A DNA stretch of 30,630 nucleotides from the NCBI GenBank assembly GCA_003838065.1, contig QZAC01000142.1:1-30630 (forward strand), written 5' to 3'. Below, piece after piece: positions 1 through 7,985 of the stretch. This stretch comes from Methanocalculus sp. MSAO_Arc2 (GTDB taxonomy: Archaea; Halobacteriota; Methanomicrobia; Methanomicrobiales; Methanocorpusculaceae). Position 1 is the stretch's first letter, and every line of letters starts with the position of its first letter. The notes below the pieces were generated by a model that saw nothing but the letters and a program-made list of their open reading frames with translations, was not told where the DNA came from and made no database searches. The position numbers were made by a program, and so were the translations under genes.

Positions 1-221
1 GCCGCATCGACCATATAATCAAGGATATCAACTGAGAGCTCCTTCTTCTCCCTGGACTTTCGCATCTGGTCCATGAGGAACGTCACTTGAGCAGGGTCTT
101 CGCTTCTGAGCTTTGCGAGGGTCACCACGCACATGGATATCCTGGTGAGGTTTCTATCAGATCCCGTGATGGTATCAAAGAAATTCTTCAGCACCTGTGC
201 CTGGTAGACCTCGCCAGCCAT
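1..221 (-). CDS. Hypothetical protein, N-terminal part only (runs off left edge)
   Basis: An open frame reads leftward from an ATG at 219-221 to the window edge, giving 73 codons with no stop. It begins MAGEVYQAQVLKNFFDTI and is mostly charged and helical, with no signal peptide or membrane segment. The ATG is chosen because a purine-rich GAAGGA lies about 10 nt upstream and an AT-rich TATA-like element (about 246-255) lies about 25-30 nt upstream. I do not recognise the family, and the C-terminal part is outside the window. A short soluble archaeal protein is all that can be said. Confidence 0.6.
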   Translation of the reverse strand, partial: MAGEVYQAQVLKNFFDTITGSDRNLTRISMCVVTLAKLRSEDPAQVTFLMDQMRKSREKKELSVDILDYMVDA

Positions 222-431
222 ACGTAATAGTTCCTTCTCATCAAAGTAATATAAGGTTTTCTATGGTTTGAGGGCATTCCGGCTCAGTTTAGCAATCAAT
301 CATGCAAAAGTCACCACCTTTTGAGCAGGGAAGGTTTCGTTCCATATGTTGGCACCACCTGCCCTCAATCGTTATCCCCTTCCTATGGAGCACCTGTCTC
401 CTGTGACATAGTATGCCCGGACCAAAGCCTT
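222..431. other. Short intergenic stretch, no gene seen
   Basis: This AT-rich to mixed-composition gap lies between the partial left-edge gene and the RelE-like remnant. It carries the likely TATA element of the left-edge gene near 246-255. Short open frames here, on either strand, lack a ribosome binding site and recognisable protein character. I see no RNA gene or repeat. Confidence 0.4.
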
Positions 432-709
432 CTATACCTTCCTGTAGACTGCACGACGACGTTCGATCTCAAGGACAAGAACCAGAAGCTGCTCATCTTC
501 GATGGTGAGTATCGCGCGGTAGCTCCCAATCCTCCATGAATAGAGGACTGTTGGAGATCCGGTCCTGAGCTTTTTGACGTGAGCATAGGGGTCATCTTTG
601 ATGCCGGAGAGTCCGCTGATGATCCGCTCTGCATCAGATGAAGAAAGAGAGCGGAGATTGCGGCGTGCCTGTTCCGTAATAAAGGTAATCCAAAGAAAAA
701 CCGGATCAT
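432..709 (-). pseudogene. RelE/ParE-family toxin, frameshifted near its 5' end
   Basis: On the minus strand the frame ending at the TAG at 432-434 reads as a RelE-type mRNA interferase: FITEQARRNLRSL, then LSGIKDDPYAHVKKL, YSWRIGSYRAILTI and a tail of LEIERRRAVYRKV. The Arg and Tyr residues of the C-terminal catalytic region are present. That frame has no ATG, GTG or TTG between an upstream TGA (720-722) and the conserved part. An ATG at 707-709 lies in another frame and overlaps the stop of a small upstream ORF. Adding one base to the A5 run at 696-700 (T5 on the coding strand) would join this ATG to the toxin frame and give about 92 residues, normal for RelE. So this is either a one-base deletion in a decaying toxin gene or a homopolymer sequencing error. 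No intact antitoxin is visible beside it. Confidence 0.6.
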
Positions 710-801
710 CTCCGGCTCTTCACCATGCTTGCGGCATCGACCTTCTGCATCCGGGGTTGTGCATCAAGAGGTGATCTGCCCAACCATGTGCCCTTCATCA
801 T
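706..801 (-). CDS. Possible 31-residue small ORF after ychF (antitoxin remnant?)
   Basis: An ATG-ATG pair at 796-801 opens a 31-codon frame ending in TGA at 706-708. A strong AGGAGGTGG sequence (plus-strand 814-822) lies about 12 nt upstream and directly abuts the ychF stop codon. The stop overlaps the ATG that would start the RelE-like frame in an ATGA arrangement, as in toxin-antitoxin operons. The peptide is basic at its end (SMVKSRR) and matches no family I know. It could be a truncated antitoxin, a coupling leader, or chance. Confidence 0.25.
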   Translation of the reverse strand: MMKGTWLGRSPLDAQPRMQKVDAASMVKSRR

Positions 802-822
802 GGACGGGCAAACCCACCTCCT

Positions 823-1989
823 TCACTTCGCCGTACTGACAATCCTGATAATGTCGCCGTCTTTGAGCTCTGTTGTATCCTTAATCCGCATCTTTGTCCG
901 GGCATCGACTGCATGCAGAAACCCTTTGCCGATATCAGAATGTACCCGGTATGCCAGGTCGCGTGGGGTTGATCCTTTCTTCATCAGGTAGGCATCAGGG
1001 AGAATATTTCCATTTTTATCAGAGAAATGGGTCTCATCCTCAACCGGATAGACCACAATATGGTCGAGAATCGTAAAGACAGCATTATTTATTGCCTGCT
1101 GAACACCGGTGTCATTGAACCGTTTCAACACAGTCCTGATCATCTCAAGTCCTTTCTTCTGTTGCGGGGTCATCTCGACAGAATCCACTTCATGAAAATC
1201 CGGATCACCGGGCAGGTACCTGATCATCCCGGCAGATGCGGCATTCCGGAGTGCCAGTTCACCTGCTGCAGATGCGCGGATCATATCACGAGGCAGCCTG
1301 GCCAGCATCTCATCTGTTGCCATATCTGCCTTGTTTGCCACAACCACCATGGGTTTATTAATCGCAACCAGTGCTTCGGAAAACCGGAATATCGCGGTGG
1401 GATCGGCTTTGAAGAGGTCTACAGCTGTTCTATCAATGGCTGATCTGATATCCTCGGCGTCAATGCCAAGGCCGGCAAGTGCGAGGGCAAGGTGTTCAAC
1501 CAGCGCAGGCTCTTTCCCCTGCGCGGTCCGGATCAGGCGCGGCAGGTGTTTCTCAACGATTCCTGCTATCCACATCGCCATCTCGAAATTTAAAAATCGG
1601 ACATCTTCCATTGGATCATGGGAACCCAGCTCGACCGGGTTTCCTTCAGCATCGGTTCCACCGCTTGCATCAACGATGTGGATGATGGCGTCTGCTGCTC
1701 TGAGGTGATCGAGGAACTGATTTCCAAGACCTTTTCCTTTATGTGCATCAGGAACAAGTCCTGCAACATCGATGAGACTGATACCAATAAAGCGCAACCC
1801 ATCCCTGCACTGGCTGCATTCGACCCCCAGATCCCGGCAGGGGCAGGGGGTTCGTATATATGCGACACCATGGTTTGCATCAATGGTGGTAAATGGGTAG
1901 TTTGCGATCTCTACATCCGCGAGTGTGGCCGCCTTATAAAAAGTCGACTTTCCGCAGTTTGGTTTACCGGCAACTGCAAGCGTGATCAT
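823..1989 (-). CDS. ychF: YchF/OBG-family redox-regulated GTPase/ATPase
   Basis: This is a 388-residue P-loop NTPase of the universal OBG/YchF family, thought to act on ribosomes or translation; the bacterial and human members prefer ATP. The G1 loop GKPNCGKST is at residues 8-16, the Walker-B/G3 segment DVAGLVPDAHKGKGLGNQFL lies around 75-95, and the base-specificity motif is ANKADM near 217. A C-terminal TGS domain is visible (HFSDKNGNILPDAYLMKKG, then LKDGDIIRIV). The length and the cysteine-containing insert (TPCPCRDLGVECSQCRDGL, about 48-66) fit the archaeal form. Start: ATG at 1989, immediately before the P-loop, as in homologs. It is divergent from the gene at 2027 with a 37-nt gap, so the two promoters must overlap. 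Confidence 0.93.
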   Translation of the reverse strand: MITLAVAGKPNCGKSTFYKAATLADVEIANYPFTTIDANHGVAYIRTPCPCRDLGVECSQCRDGLRFIGISLIDVAGLVPDAHKGKGLGNQFLDHLRAADAIIHIVDASGGTDAEGNPVELGSHDPMEDVRFLNFEMAMWIAGIVEKHLPRLIRTAQGKEPALVEHLALALAGLGIDAEDIRSAIDRTAVDLFKADPTAIFRFSEALVAINKPMVVVANKADMATDEMLARLPRDMIRASAAGELALRNAASAGMIRYLPGDPDFHEVDSVEMTPQQKKGLEMIRTVLKRFNDTGVQQAINNAVFTILDHIVVYPVEDETHFSDKNGNILPDAYLMKKGSTPRDLAYRVHSDIGKGFLHAVDARTKMRIKDTTELKDGDIIRIVSTAK

Positions 1990-2026
1990 CGTAATTCACT
2001 TGTACGACCGATGCATAATAACTTGC

Positions 2027-2617
2027 ATGGGCTACACCACACAAGAAACCGCGTACTTTGATGCACCGGGACCACAAAACACAGATGATGCCATCCGGTT
2101 TGCTGTTTCCCGTGCGCAGGAACAAAAAATACGGACAATTGTCGTTGCAAGCACCACCGGCGCGACTGCCCTCCGTTTCCTTGAGGCTGTTGTGGGAACC
2201 GGCATCCGGCTTGTCGTCGTCACACATGTTGTCGGATTTAGCGAACCCGGTGTCTGGGAATTTGATGAAGCTGCAAAGGACACTCTCCTTGCAGAAGGCC
2301 ACACTATCGTTACCGGCACGCATGCACTATCAGGCCTTGAACGCGCCCTTTCCCGATCTGCACGGGTGGGCGGTGGATCACGGACAGAAGCAATAGCGGA
2401 GGCTCTGCGCCGGGTGATTGCAGTCGGGCTGAAAGTTGCCGTCGAATGCGTGCTGATTGCATCAGATCAGGGTGCGATCACCATCAACGACGAGGTCATT
2501 GCTGTTGGTGGGACAGCTTCAGGTGCCGATTGTGTCGCCGTTATCCGGCCAGGACATACTGCATCATTCTTTGATCTGCAGGTCCGCGAGATTGTTGCAA
2601 TGCCAAGGAACCGGTGA
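2027..2617 (+). CDS. Stand-alone pyruvate kinase C-terminal (alpha/beta) domain protein
   Basis: This protein of about 196 residues resembles only the C-terminal alpha/beta domain of pyruvate kinase, without the catalytic barrel. Visible segments are YFDAPGPQNTDDAIRFAVSR, then IRTIVVASTTGATALRFLE, VVVTHVVGFSEPGVWEF and CVLIASDQGAI. The first two match the way this domain opens in full pyruvate kinases, where it carries the effector-binding site. Free-standing versions are known in archaea (the Archaeoglobus AF0103 structure is one), with no settled function. The ATG at 2027 is preferred: the upstream ATG at 1982 would overlap ychF and add a stretch unlike the family. The downstream membrane-protein gene begins 3 nt after the stop, so the two are probably co-transcribed. 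Confidence 0.8.
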   Translation: MGYTTQETAYFDAPGPQNTDDAIRFAVSRAQEQKIRTIVVASTTGATALRFLEAVVGTGIRLVVVTHVVGFSEPGVWEFDEAAKDTLLAEGHTIVTGTHALSGLERALSRSARVGGGSRTEAIAEALRRVIAVGLKVAVECVLIASDQGAITINDEVIAVGGTASGADCVAVIRPGHTASFFDLQVREIVAMPRNR

Positions 2618-2620
2618 TTC

Positions 2621-3454
2621 ATGATCCGTGAAGCACTTGCCGATACTGCGCGACTTTTACGGGAGCTTCCCCTCCTCTGGCTGGCAGGGTTTGTTATCGC
2701 GTGTGTATCGGTTGGCGACCTCCTGATAGACGCTTTCGTTCCGGTTACGTCAGGGAGCTTTCAGATACTGTCCCTCCTGTTATTTCCCTTTATTATCGCA
2801 GGGAGTTATGGGATGATCCGGGAGAAAAAAAGCGATCTCCGGATGTTCTTCCGGTATGGGGTTGGATATTATTTCCGTGTCCTGCTGCCGCTACTTGTTA
2901 TTATGTTTGCGGCAGTCCTGACAATACTCCTCGTCTACATGCCCATTACGCTTCTTGGAATTCCTCCAACAGCCGATATTGCCTTCTTCATCGGGATGGG
3001 TGTCACCATTCCGATTATTTTCTTAACATATTTTTATGACACCTTTGCTGTCTTTAAGGATGAGAAGATCTTTGATTCGATTCGGTCAAGCATTACCCTC
3101 GTCCTGAGGTATTCATGGAAAGTTCTCTTCTTTGTTATCGCGAATATCGCTGTTCTTGGAGTCATTCTCCTTGGGCTTGCATTTGTCTGGATCGGACTTC
3201 TCTGGGATACGGTGAGCGAGATTGTTGACATGGATCCAGAAGCGATCAGTGCTCTGACTCCTGATGAAATGATGGCGCTGCTTGGTCCGGATGCCATGTT
3301 TGCAACTGCTGTTGTCCTTTTTATCTGGGCACTTCTTGCAACACCGTTTACTCTCACGTTCAAGGCTGCGTTCTTCAAGCGGCTTGAGCAGACTCCCCGG
3401 ATAGAGCAGCAGATTGGTGTCTATGACGAGAAGGGCCGGTGGTATAAGTATTAA
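2621..3454 (+). CDS. Polytopic integral membrane protein of unknown function
   Basis: This 277-residue protein has about six strongly hydrophobic stretches: roughly residues 17-38, 45-64, 87-110, 118-140, 168-195 and 225-248. A short charged loop (MIREKKSDLRMFFRYGVGYY) follows the second. The loop before the last helix is acidic and methionine-rich (about 200-224). The C-terminus is hydrophilic and ends GRWYKY. The pattern resembles the archaeal 'glycerophosphoryl diester phosphodiesterase membrane domain-like' or DUF7847-type proteins, but I cannot assign a function. It lies 3 nt after the pyruvate-kinase-C-like gene, so an operon is likely. Start: ATG at 2621. Confidence 0.75.
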   Translation: MIREALADTARLLRELPLLWLAGFVIACVSVGDLLIDAFVPVTSGSFQILSLLLFPFIIAGSYGMIREKKSDLRMFFRYGVGYYFRVLLPLLVIMFAAVLTILLVYMPITLLGIPPTADIAFFIGMGVTIPIIFLTYFYDTFAVFKDEKIFDSIRSSITLVLRYSWKVLFFVIANIAVLGVILLGLAFVWIGLLWDTVSEIVDMDPEAISALTPDEMMALLGPDAMFATAVVLFIWALLATPFTLTFKAAFFKRLEQTPRIEQQIGVYDEKGRWYKY

Positions 3455-3480
3455 GGTAGGGATATATCACATACCTTTTT
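3454..3480 (+). terminator. Possible terminator after the membrane-protein gene
   Basis: A short inverted repeat (AGGTA at 3454-3458, TACCT at 3472-3476) is followed by a run of five T at 3476-3480. It sits between two convergent genes. Archaeal termination depends mostly on the T-run, and the stem is weak. Confidence 0.3.
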
Positions 3481-3516
3481 CACGGCAATTTTTCTGTGAG
3501 TTTCCCTCTCAAATCT

Positions 3517-4719
3517 CTACAGAAACAAAAGCACGAGCAACGCTGCACAGGTCCCTCCACCGAGCGTGGCAAGGAGATTGGTTCCTGCATTTCCAACTGT
3601 TCCCCTGGTCTCAAGTGTGGCCCCGACGACGCTGTCGATATTTGTCCCGATAAAACCGGCCAGGATACAGATGAGGAATACTGGGAAAGTGATGATTGAT
3701 AATCCATATGCGATACCTGCGACGATAGCTGATCCTGCACATGCCGCACATTCCCCTCGTACCGTCACCCCGCCGTTTGTGCCTTCCGGGACCCTCTGAA
3801 ACGTCGTGATCAAATATGGTCTGCCCCCAGTGACTCCGATCTCAGAGGCAACGGTATCTGCAGTTGCGGTTGCGATACTCCCGACAAAAAGCGCGGCATA
3901 GACGGGATCGCCCCCGCTCAGCCCAAAGAGAACCGCAGCACCGGTTCCAACAAGGCCATTTGAGAATGCGTTCATATATCCCCGGGCACCGCCCCGCTCC
4001 TGTTCAACTCCCATCGCCAGCTTCTGGCCATAGCGGTACCGCGTGCTTGCTGAACCGATGATAAAGAAGGCCAGCATTACCAGGAACCAGCGGACATCAG
4101 CAAAGACGATCAGAAGTATTCCGATGAGTGCGCCAGAGAAGAGGCCGGAGAGATCTGCTGCACCTATCCGAAAGGAAAGGTATCCAAAAAGGATCGCTGT
4201 CGTTGCTGCCAGGATCAGAAGAAGGATATCTACCTGGAAATCAAGTTCGATGAAGAGTGCAATCGTCATTGCGACCCCGAGCATGATGATCATATAGGCA
4301 TCATCCCGCCCGACCATGATTGATCTGAGCAAAAGGGCTACCAGAACCCCGATGATCAGGACGAGAGGCTGGATATTTCCCAGATATACCATCACAAAGA
4401 GAGCGCCTGTGGAGGCTCCTGCTGTATAGTATATATAATCCTCCCTGTTGCAGCCTCCACCCCGGTGTGCCAGCTCGCCAAGGGAGACAATTGCTATTGT
4501 TGCACTGAATGCAACGAGTGGCAGGAGCCCTACGCCATACAGAACGGCTGTTGCACCAAGTGCGAGTGAGATATATTGTGTACCACGGATCATGAAGAGG
4601 ACTGCGGAAAATGTAATGACAAGGATGGAAAAAAGCCACGCTGGCTGGATAAGGGGAGAAAGGAGTACTCCAAGAATTGCAATTGCAGAAGCTGCCAGGA
4701 GGCGGGGCTGGATATTCAT
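3517..4719 (-). CDS. DUF92 / TIGR00297 family membrane protein (phytol-phosphate-kinase-like)
   Basis: This polytopic membrane protein of about 400 residues belongs to the DUF92 family. The plant member VTE6 is a phytyl-phosphate kinase; archaeal members are usually of unknown substrate, perhaps polyprenyl phosphates for lipid synthesis. Signatures are the C-terminal core GGARGYMNAFSNG, then FVGSIATATADTVASEIGV, FQRVPEGTNGGVTVRGE and GTNIDSVVGATLETRGTVGN. The N-terminal half is a series of hydrophobic helices. The ATG at 4717-4719 (MNIQPRLLAAS) is preferred over an upstream codon at 4836, which would overlap valS and add a charged non-conserved segment. It is divergent from valS. Confidence 0.82.
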   Translation of the reverse strand: MNIQPRLLAASAIAILGVLLSPLIQPAWLFSILVITFSAVLFMIRGTQYISLALGATAVLYGVGLLPLVAFSATIAIVSLGELAHRGGGCNREDYIYYTAGASTGALFVMVYLGNIQPLVLIIGVLVALLLRSIMVGRDDAYMIIMLGVAMTIALFIELDFQVDILLLILAATTAILFGYLSFRIGAADLSGLFSGALIGILLIVFADVRWFLVMLAFFIIGSASTRYRYGQKLAMGVEQERGGARGYMNAFSNGLVGTGAAVLFGLSGGDPVYAALFVGSIATATADTVASEIGVTGGRPYLITTFQRVPEGTNGGVTVRGECAACAGSAIVAGIAYGLSIITFPVFLICILAGFIGTNIDSVVGATLETRGTVGNAGTNLLATLGGGTCAALLVLLFL

Positions 4720-4782
4720 AAACAGAAAGTTTTGGTTTAAGAGAGAGAAGAACCTTCGTATCTTCAATTCGGGTGCGATCAG

Positions 4783-4788
4783 TATATC
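4783..4788 (+). promoter_or_regulatory. TATA box of valS
   Basis: TATATC lies about 26-31 nt before the valS ATG at 4814, the distance expected if transcription starts at or just before the start codon. No ribosome binding site precedes the ATG, so a leaderless mRNA is inferred. Confidence 0.5.
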
Positions 4789-4813
4789 AGATGACGGTGA
4801 CAATCTGTTATAA

Positions 4814-7411
4814 ATGTCATCACCCGAGGATCTCACAAAGACCTATGATTACACTGAAGTCGAGCGTCGATGGCTTGATCAATGGCGCGATGAAGATTAT
4901 TATTTTGACCAGGCATCGGAAAAACCATGGTATGTCATTGACACCCCTCCTCCGTACCCAACCGGCCGTCTCCATATCGGGCATGCAATGAACTGGGTAT
5001 ATATGGACATTGTTGCACGGTACAAACGGATGAGGGGGTACAATGTGATGTTTCCACAGGGCTGGGACTGCCATGGTCTTCCCACCGAAGTAAAGGTTGA
5101 GGAAGTATATGGGATCACCAAACACGATGTCCCCCGTGACGAGTTTCGTCAGATGTGCAGGGAGCTCACCCGGGAGAATATCGAGACGATGCGGACGTCC
5201 ATTCGGCTGATGGGCTTCTCTGTTGACTGGAGTTCAGAGTACGTCACGATGGAGGAAGAATACTATGCCCTTACCCAGAAATCGTTTCTCAGGATGCTTG
5301 AGGACGGCTATATCTACCAGGCAGAGCACCCGGTGAACTTCTGTACCCGGTGTGAAACCGCGATCGCCTTTGCTGAGGTTTCCTATAGTGAGAATGTAAC
5401 GCACCTCAATTATTTCGACTTTGACGGGATTGAAATTGCAACCACCCGGCCGGAACTTCTTGCTGCATGTGTTGCCGTTGCTGTCCACCCTGATGACAAC
5501 CGGTATGCAGACCTTGTGGGAAAAACCCTTGGGGTGCCTCTTTTTTCCTATTCAGTCCCTGTGATAGCAGATAGTGCTGTGGATCCATTGTTTGGGTCTG
5601 GAGCGGTCATGATCTGTACGTTCGGTGATAAGCAGGATGTTGTCTGGTGGAAACAGCATAATCTCGATCTCAGGTCTGCAATCGATCAGAGTGGTGTTAT
5701 GACTTCCATCTGCGGGAAATATGCCGGTGTGAAGGCTCAGGAGTGCCGGGAGCAGATCCTCTCCGATATGAGGCAGGCAGACATCCTCATTCGCCAGGAG
5801 GAGCTGTCCCAGCGGGTCGGGACATGCTGGCGGTGCAGCACGCCGATAGAGATCCTCTCTGCGCAGCAGTGGTTTGTGAAGGTACTGCCTGATGAGATCA
5901 TCCGGTCTGCACAAGAGATCACCTGGTATCCTGAACATATGCTGACCCGCCTTCTGAACTGGACCTCCCAGATGGAGTGGGACTGGTGCATATCGCGCCA
6001 GCGACTCTTCGCGACACCAATTCCTGTCTGGTTCTGCTCATCATGCGGGAATATCATTCTTCCTGATGATAGGGATCTTCCCGTCGATCCAATGATTGAT
6101 TCTCCACAATCACCCTGTCCGGCCTGTGGATCCGAAAGATTCACCGGTGAAACAGATGTCCTTGACACCTGGATGGACTCTTCCATATCACCGCTTGCAA
6201 TTACGAGATGGGACGGGGTGAACACACCGTCTCTCTATCCCACACAGTTGCGCCCCCAGGGTCATGATATCATCAGAACCTGGGCATTCTATACGATACT
6301 TCGATCTGTTGCACTCACACGTGAAAAGCCCTGGGAGAGCATTATGGTCAACGGGATGGTCCTTGGCGAAGATGGTTTTAAAATGTCAAAATCACGCAAC
6401 AACGTCATCACCCCGGATGAGTTAATCGACCGGTATGGAGTCGACGCACTCCGTCAGTGGGCGGCAACCGGGGGTGCGACCGGATCTGATATCACCTTCA
6501 ACTGGAATGATGTTATAGCCGCCTCGAGGTTCCAGACCAAAATGTGGAACATCGTAAGGTTCTCTCTTTTGCAGATCAGAAGGGAAGCATCAGGTGATGC
6601 GTGTGAACCCTCAGAACTGGCAGATCGATGGCTCCTTGCCAGACTTACGCAAACCGCACATGAGGTTACAGAAGCCCTGGATTCGTACCAGTTTGATAGG
6701 GGATTAAAAGCTATTCGCGATTTTGCCTGGTCTGCGCTGGCTGATAATTATCTGGAACTTGTTAAAGGAAGACTGTATTCAGATCTCATCTCACGTGAGG
6801 GAGCGGTGTATACGTTGAGGGTGACGCTTGACTCCCTCTGCAGAATGCTTGCACCGTATATCCCCTTCTTTGCAAGCGAATGCTACTATCACCTGGCCGG
6901 GGAGAGAATTATTGACCGGTTCTGGCCTGATCTCTCTTTTGAGGATGATCAAGCGCTTCAGCACGGTGATCTCCTGATCTCGGTTGTAGCACTTCTGAGA
7001 AAATACAAACATGATCAGGGACTTGCGTTAAATGCACCGCTTGGTCATGTGACGATCTATACTCCACATATCACAATTGATGACGGCGGTGATGCAGGGA
7101 GGGCGACAAACGCAGAGATTGAATGGATATCTGATGAACCCCGCCTTGATCGGGTTCTCTCTGATATCACTTTTAATATGGGTCTCATCGGCCCGACCTT
7201 CAGAAAACAGGCGGGTGCTGTGATGGAGGCGATCAGGTCCCTCCCCGCAGAGGCACTTGCAGCAGGTGTTTCAAATGTTTTGGTCAACGGATCCCGGGTA
7301 GACATCCCTGATGGTGCCTATTCTCCAGTCTTTTCCTATACAATCGGTGGAAAGGAGGTTGATCTCCTCACAATTGGCGATGTTGTCCTTGCGATCCGCA
7401 AACGCGCCTGA
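4814..7411 (+). CDS. valS: Valyl-tRNA synthetase
   Basis: This is an 865-residue class Ia synthetase that charges tRNA-Val. The N-terminal Rossmann fold opens with TPPPYPTGRLHIGHAMNW, with the HIGH motif at residues 54-57. A connective editing domain interrupts the fold (SENVTHLNYF, TTRPELLAACVAVAVHPDD). The second signature KMSKS is at about 523-527, within LGEDGFKMSKSRNNV. Three cysteine pairs look like zinc knuckles: CTRC (about 178), CWRC (about 338), and CSSC with CPAC (about 408-438). The C-terminal anticodon-binding helices follow. The length is typical of archaeal ValRS. The 3' end overlaps the convergent tmk gene by 44 nt. Confidence 0.95.
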   Translation: MSSPEDLTKTYDYTEVERRWLDQWRDEDYYFDQASEKPWYVIDTPPPYPTGRLHIGHAMNWVYMDIVARYKRMRGYNVMFPQGWDCHGLPTEVKVEEVYGITKHDVPRDEFRQMCRELTRENIETMRTSIRLMGFSVDWSSEYVTMEEEYYALTQKSFLRMLEDGYIYQAEHPVNFCTRCETAIAFAEVSYSENVTHLNYFDFDGIEIATTRPELLAACVAVAVHPDDNRYADLVGKTLGVPLFSYSVPVIADSAVDPLFGSGAVMICTFGDKQDVVWWKQHNLDLRSAIDQSGVMTSICGKYAGVKAQECREQILSDMRQADILIRQEELSQRVGTCWRCSTPIEILSAQQWFVKVLPDEIIRSAQEITWYPEHMLTRLLNWTSQMEWDWCISRQRLFATPIPVWFCSSCGNIILPDDRDLPVDPMIDSPQSPCPACGSERFTGETDVLDTWMDSSISPLAITRWDGVNTPSLYPTQLRPQGHDIIRTWAFYTILRSVALTREKPWESIMVNGMVLGEDGFKMSKSRNNVITPDELIDRYGVDALRQWAATGGATGSDITFNWNDVIAASRFQTKMWNIVRFSLLQIRREASGDACEPSELADRWLLARLTQTAHEVTEALDSYQFDRGLKAIRDFAWSALADNYLELVKGRLYSDLISREGAVYTLRVTLDSLCRMLAPYIPFFASECYYHLAGERIIDRFWPDLSFEDDQALQHGDLLISVVALLRKYKHDQGLALNAPLGHVTIYTPHITIDDGGDAGRATNAEIEWISDEPRLDRVLSDITFNMGLIGPTFRKQAGAVMEAIRSLPAEALAAGVSNVLVNGSRVDIPDGAYSPVFSYTIGGKEVDLLTIGDVVLAIRKRA

Positions 7412-7985
7412 TCTCTTCTGCCACAAAGGAGGAGATCGCCTCCATCTTTTCTTCCGCATCTATGAGAATGAACCGCCAGGGCTCACGTTCAGCCTGCGCA
7501 AGGTATTCCCGCTGAACTGATTCCAGTACCTCTTCCCGCTCAAAATGCTCCCGGAGCCCGTCAGTTCCGATCCGCTCAAGGGCGCGCGCCACCGGGAGGA
7601 CAAGGAGGAATGTGAGATCTGGTGTGATCGACCATCCTTCATGGAGAGCTTGAAGCCATTTTTGTGGAGAATCGATCACACCTGTGAGCGTTACCTGCTG
7701 ATAGGCAAATCGTGAGTCTCTGAACCGGTCAGAAATGACAATCCTGCCATCGGCAAGCGCGGGACGAACAACAGTCTTCAGGTGCATTGCATGGTCGGCT
7801 ACAAAGAGCAGAGCCTCTGCAACCGGATCGATCTCGTCTGCAATCGCCTGCCGAACCGCCTGGCCTATCCATGTGGTGCCTGGTTCACGGGTAAAGATGC
7901 AGTCCAGATCGATTAAGTCCTGTTTCAGCGCTTTGATCAGACTGCTCTTTCCTGATCCATCGATCCCTTCTATTGTGATCAGCAA
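7368..7985 (-). CDS. tmk: Thymidylate kinase (dTMP kinase)
   Basis: This 205-residue P-loop kinase phosphorylates dTMP to dTDP. It opens MLITIEGIDGSGKSSLIKAL, with the P-loop at about residues 7-15. It then shows FTREPG (about 31), the DR motif in ISDRFRDSRFAYQ (about 84-96), and a lid region near RIGTDGLREHFE. Length and motif order are normal for the family. It is downstream of the HisA-like gene: its ATG overlaps that gene's end by 7 nt, so they form a two-gene operon. Its 3' end is antisense to the last 14 codons of valS, including the stop. Confidence 0.93.
   Translation of the reverse strand: MLITIEGIDGSGKSSLIKALKQDLIDLDCIFTREPGTTWIGQAVRQAIADEIDPVAEALLFVADHAMHLKTVVRPALADGRIVISDRFRDSRFAYQQVTLTGVIDSPQKWLQALHEGWSITPDLTFLLVLPVARALERIGTDGLREHFEREEVLESVQREYLAQAEREPWRFILIDAEEKMEAISSFVAEEIRRVCGSQGQHRQL

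Noticed and set aside
321..539. 72-codon plus-strand open frame
   Set aside because: It is antisense to the RelE-like remnant, has no ribosome binding site and no protein-like pattern.
383..709. 108-codon minus-strand frame from ATG 709
   Set aside because: Its own product is low in protein character. The conserved RelE residues are in the neighbouring frame, so only its start codon is useful.
1982..2026. Extended N-terminus of the pyruvate-kinase-C-like protein
   Set aside because: It would overlap the ychF start, and the extra 15 residues (from MIIVIHLYD) do not fit the family. The ATG at 2027 is better.
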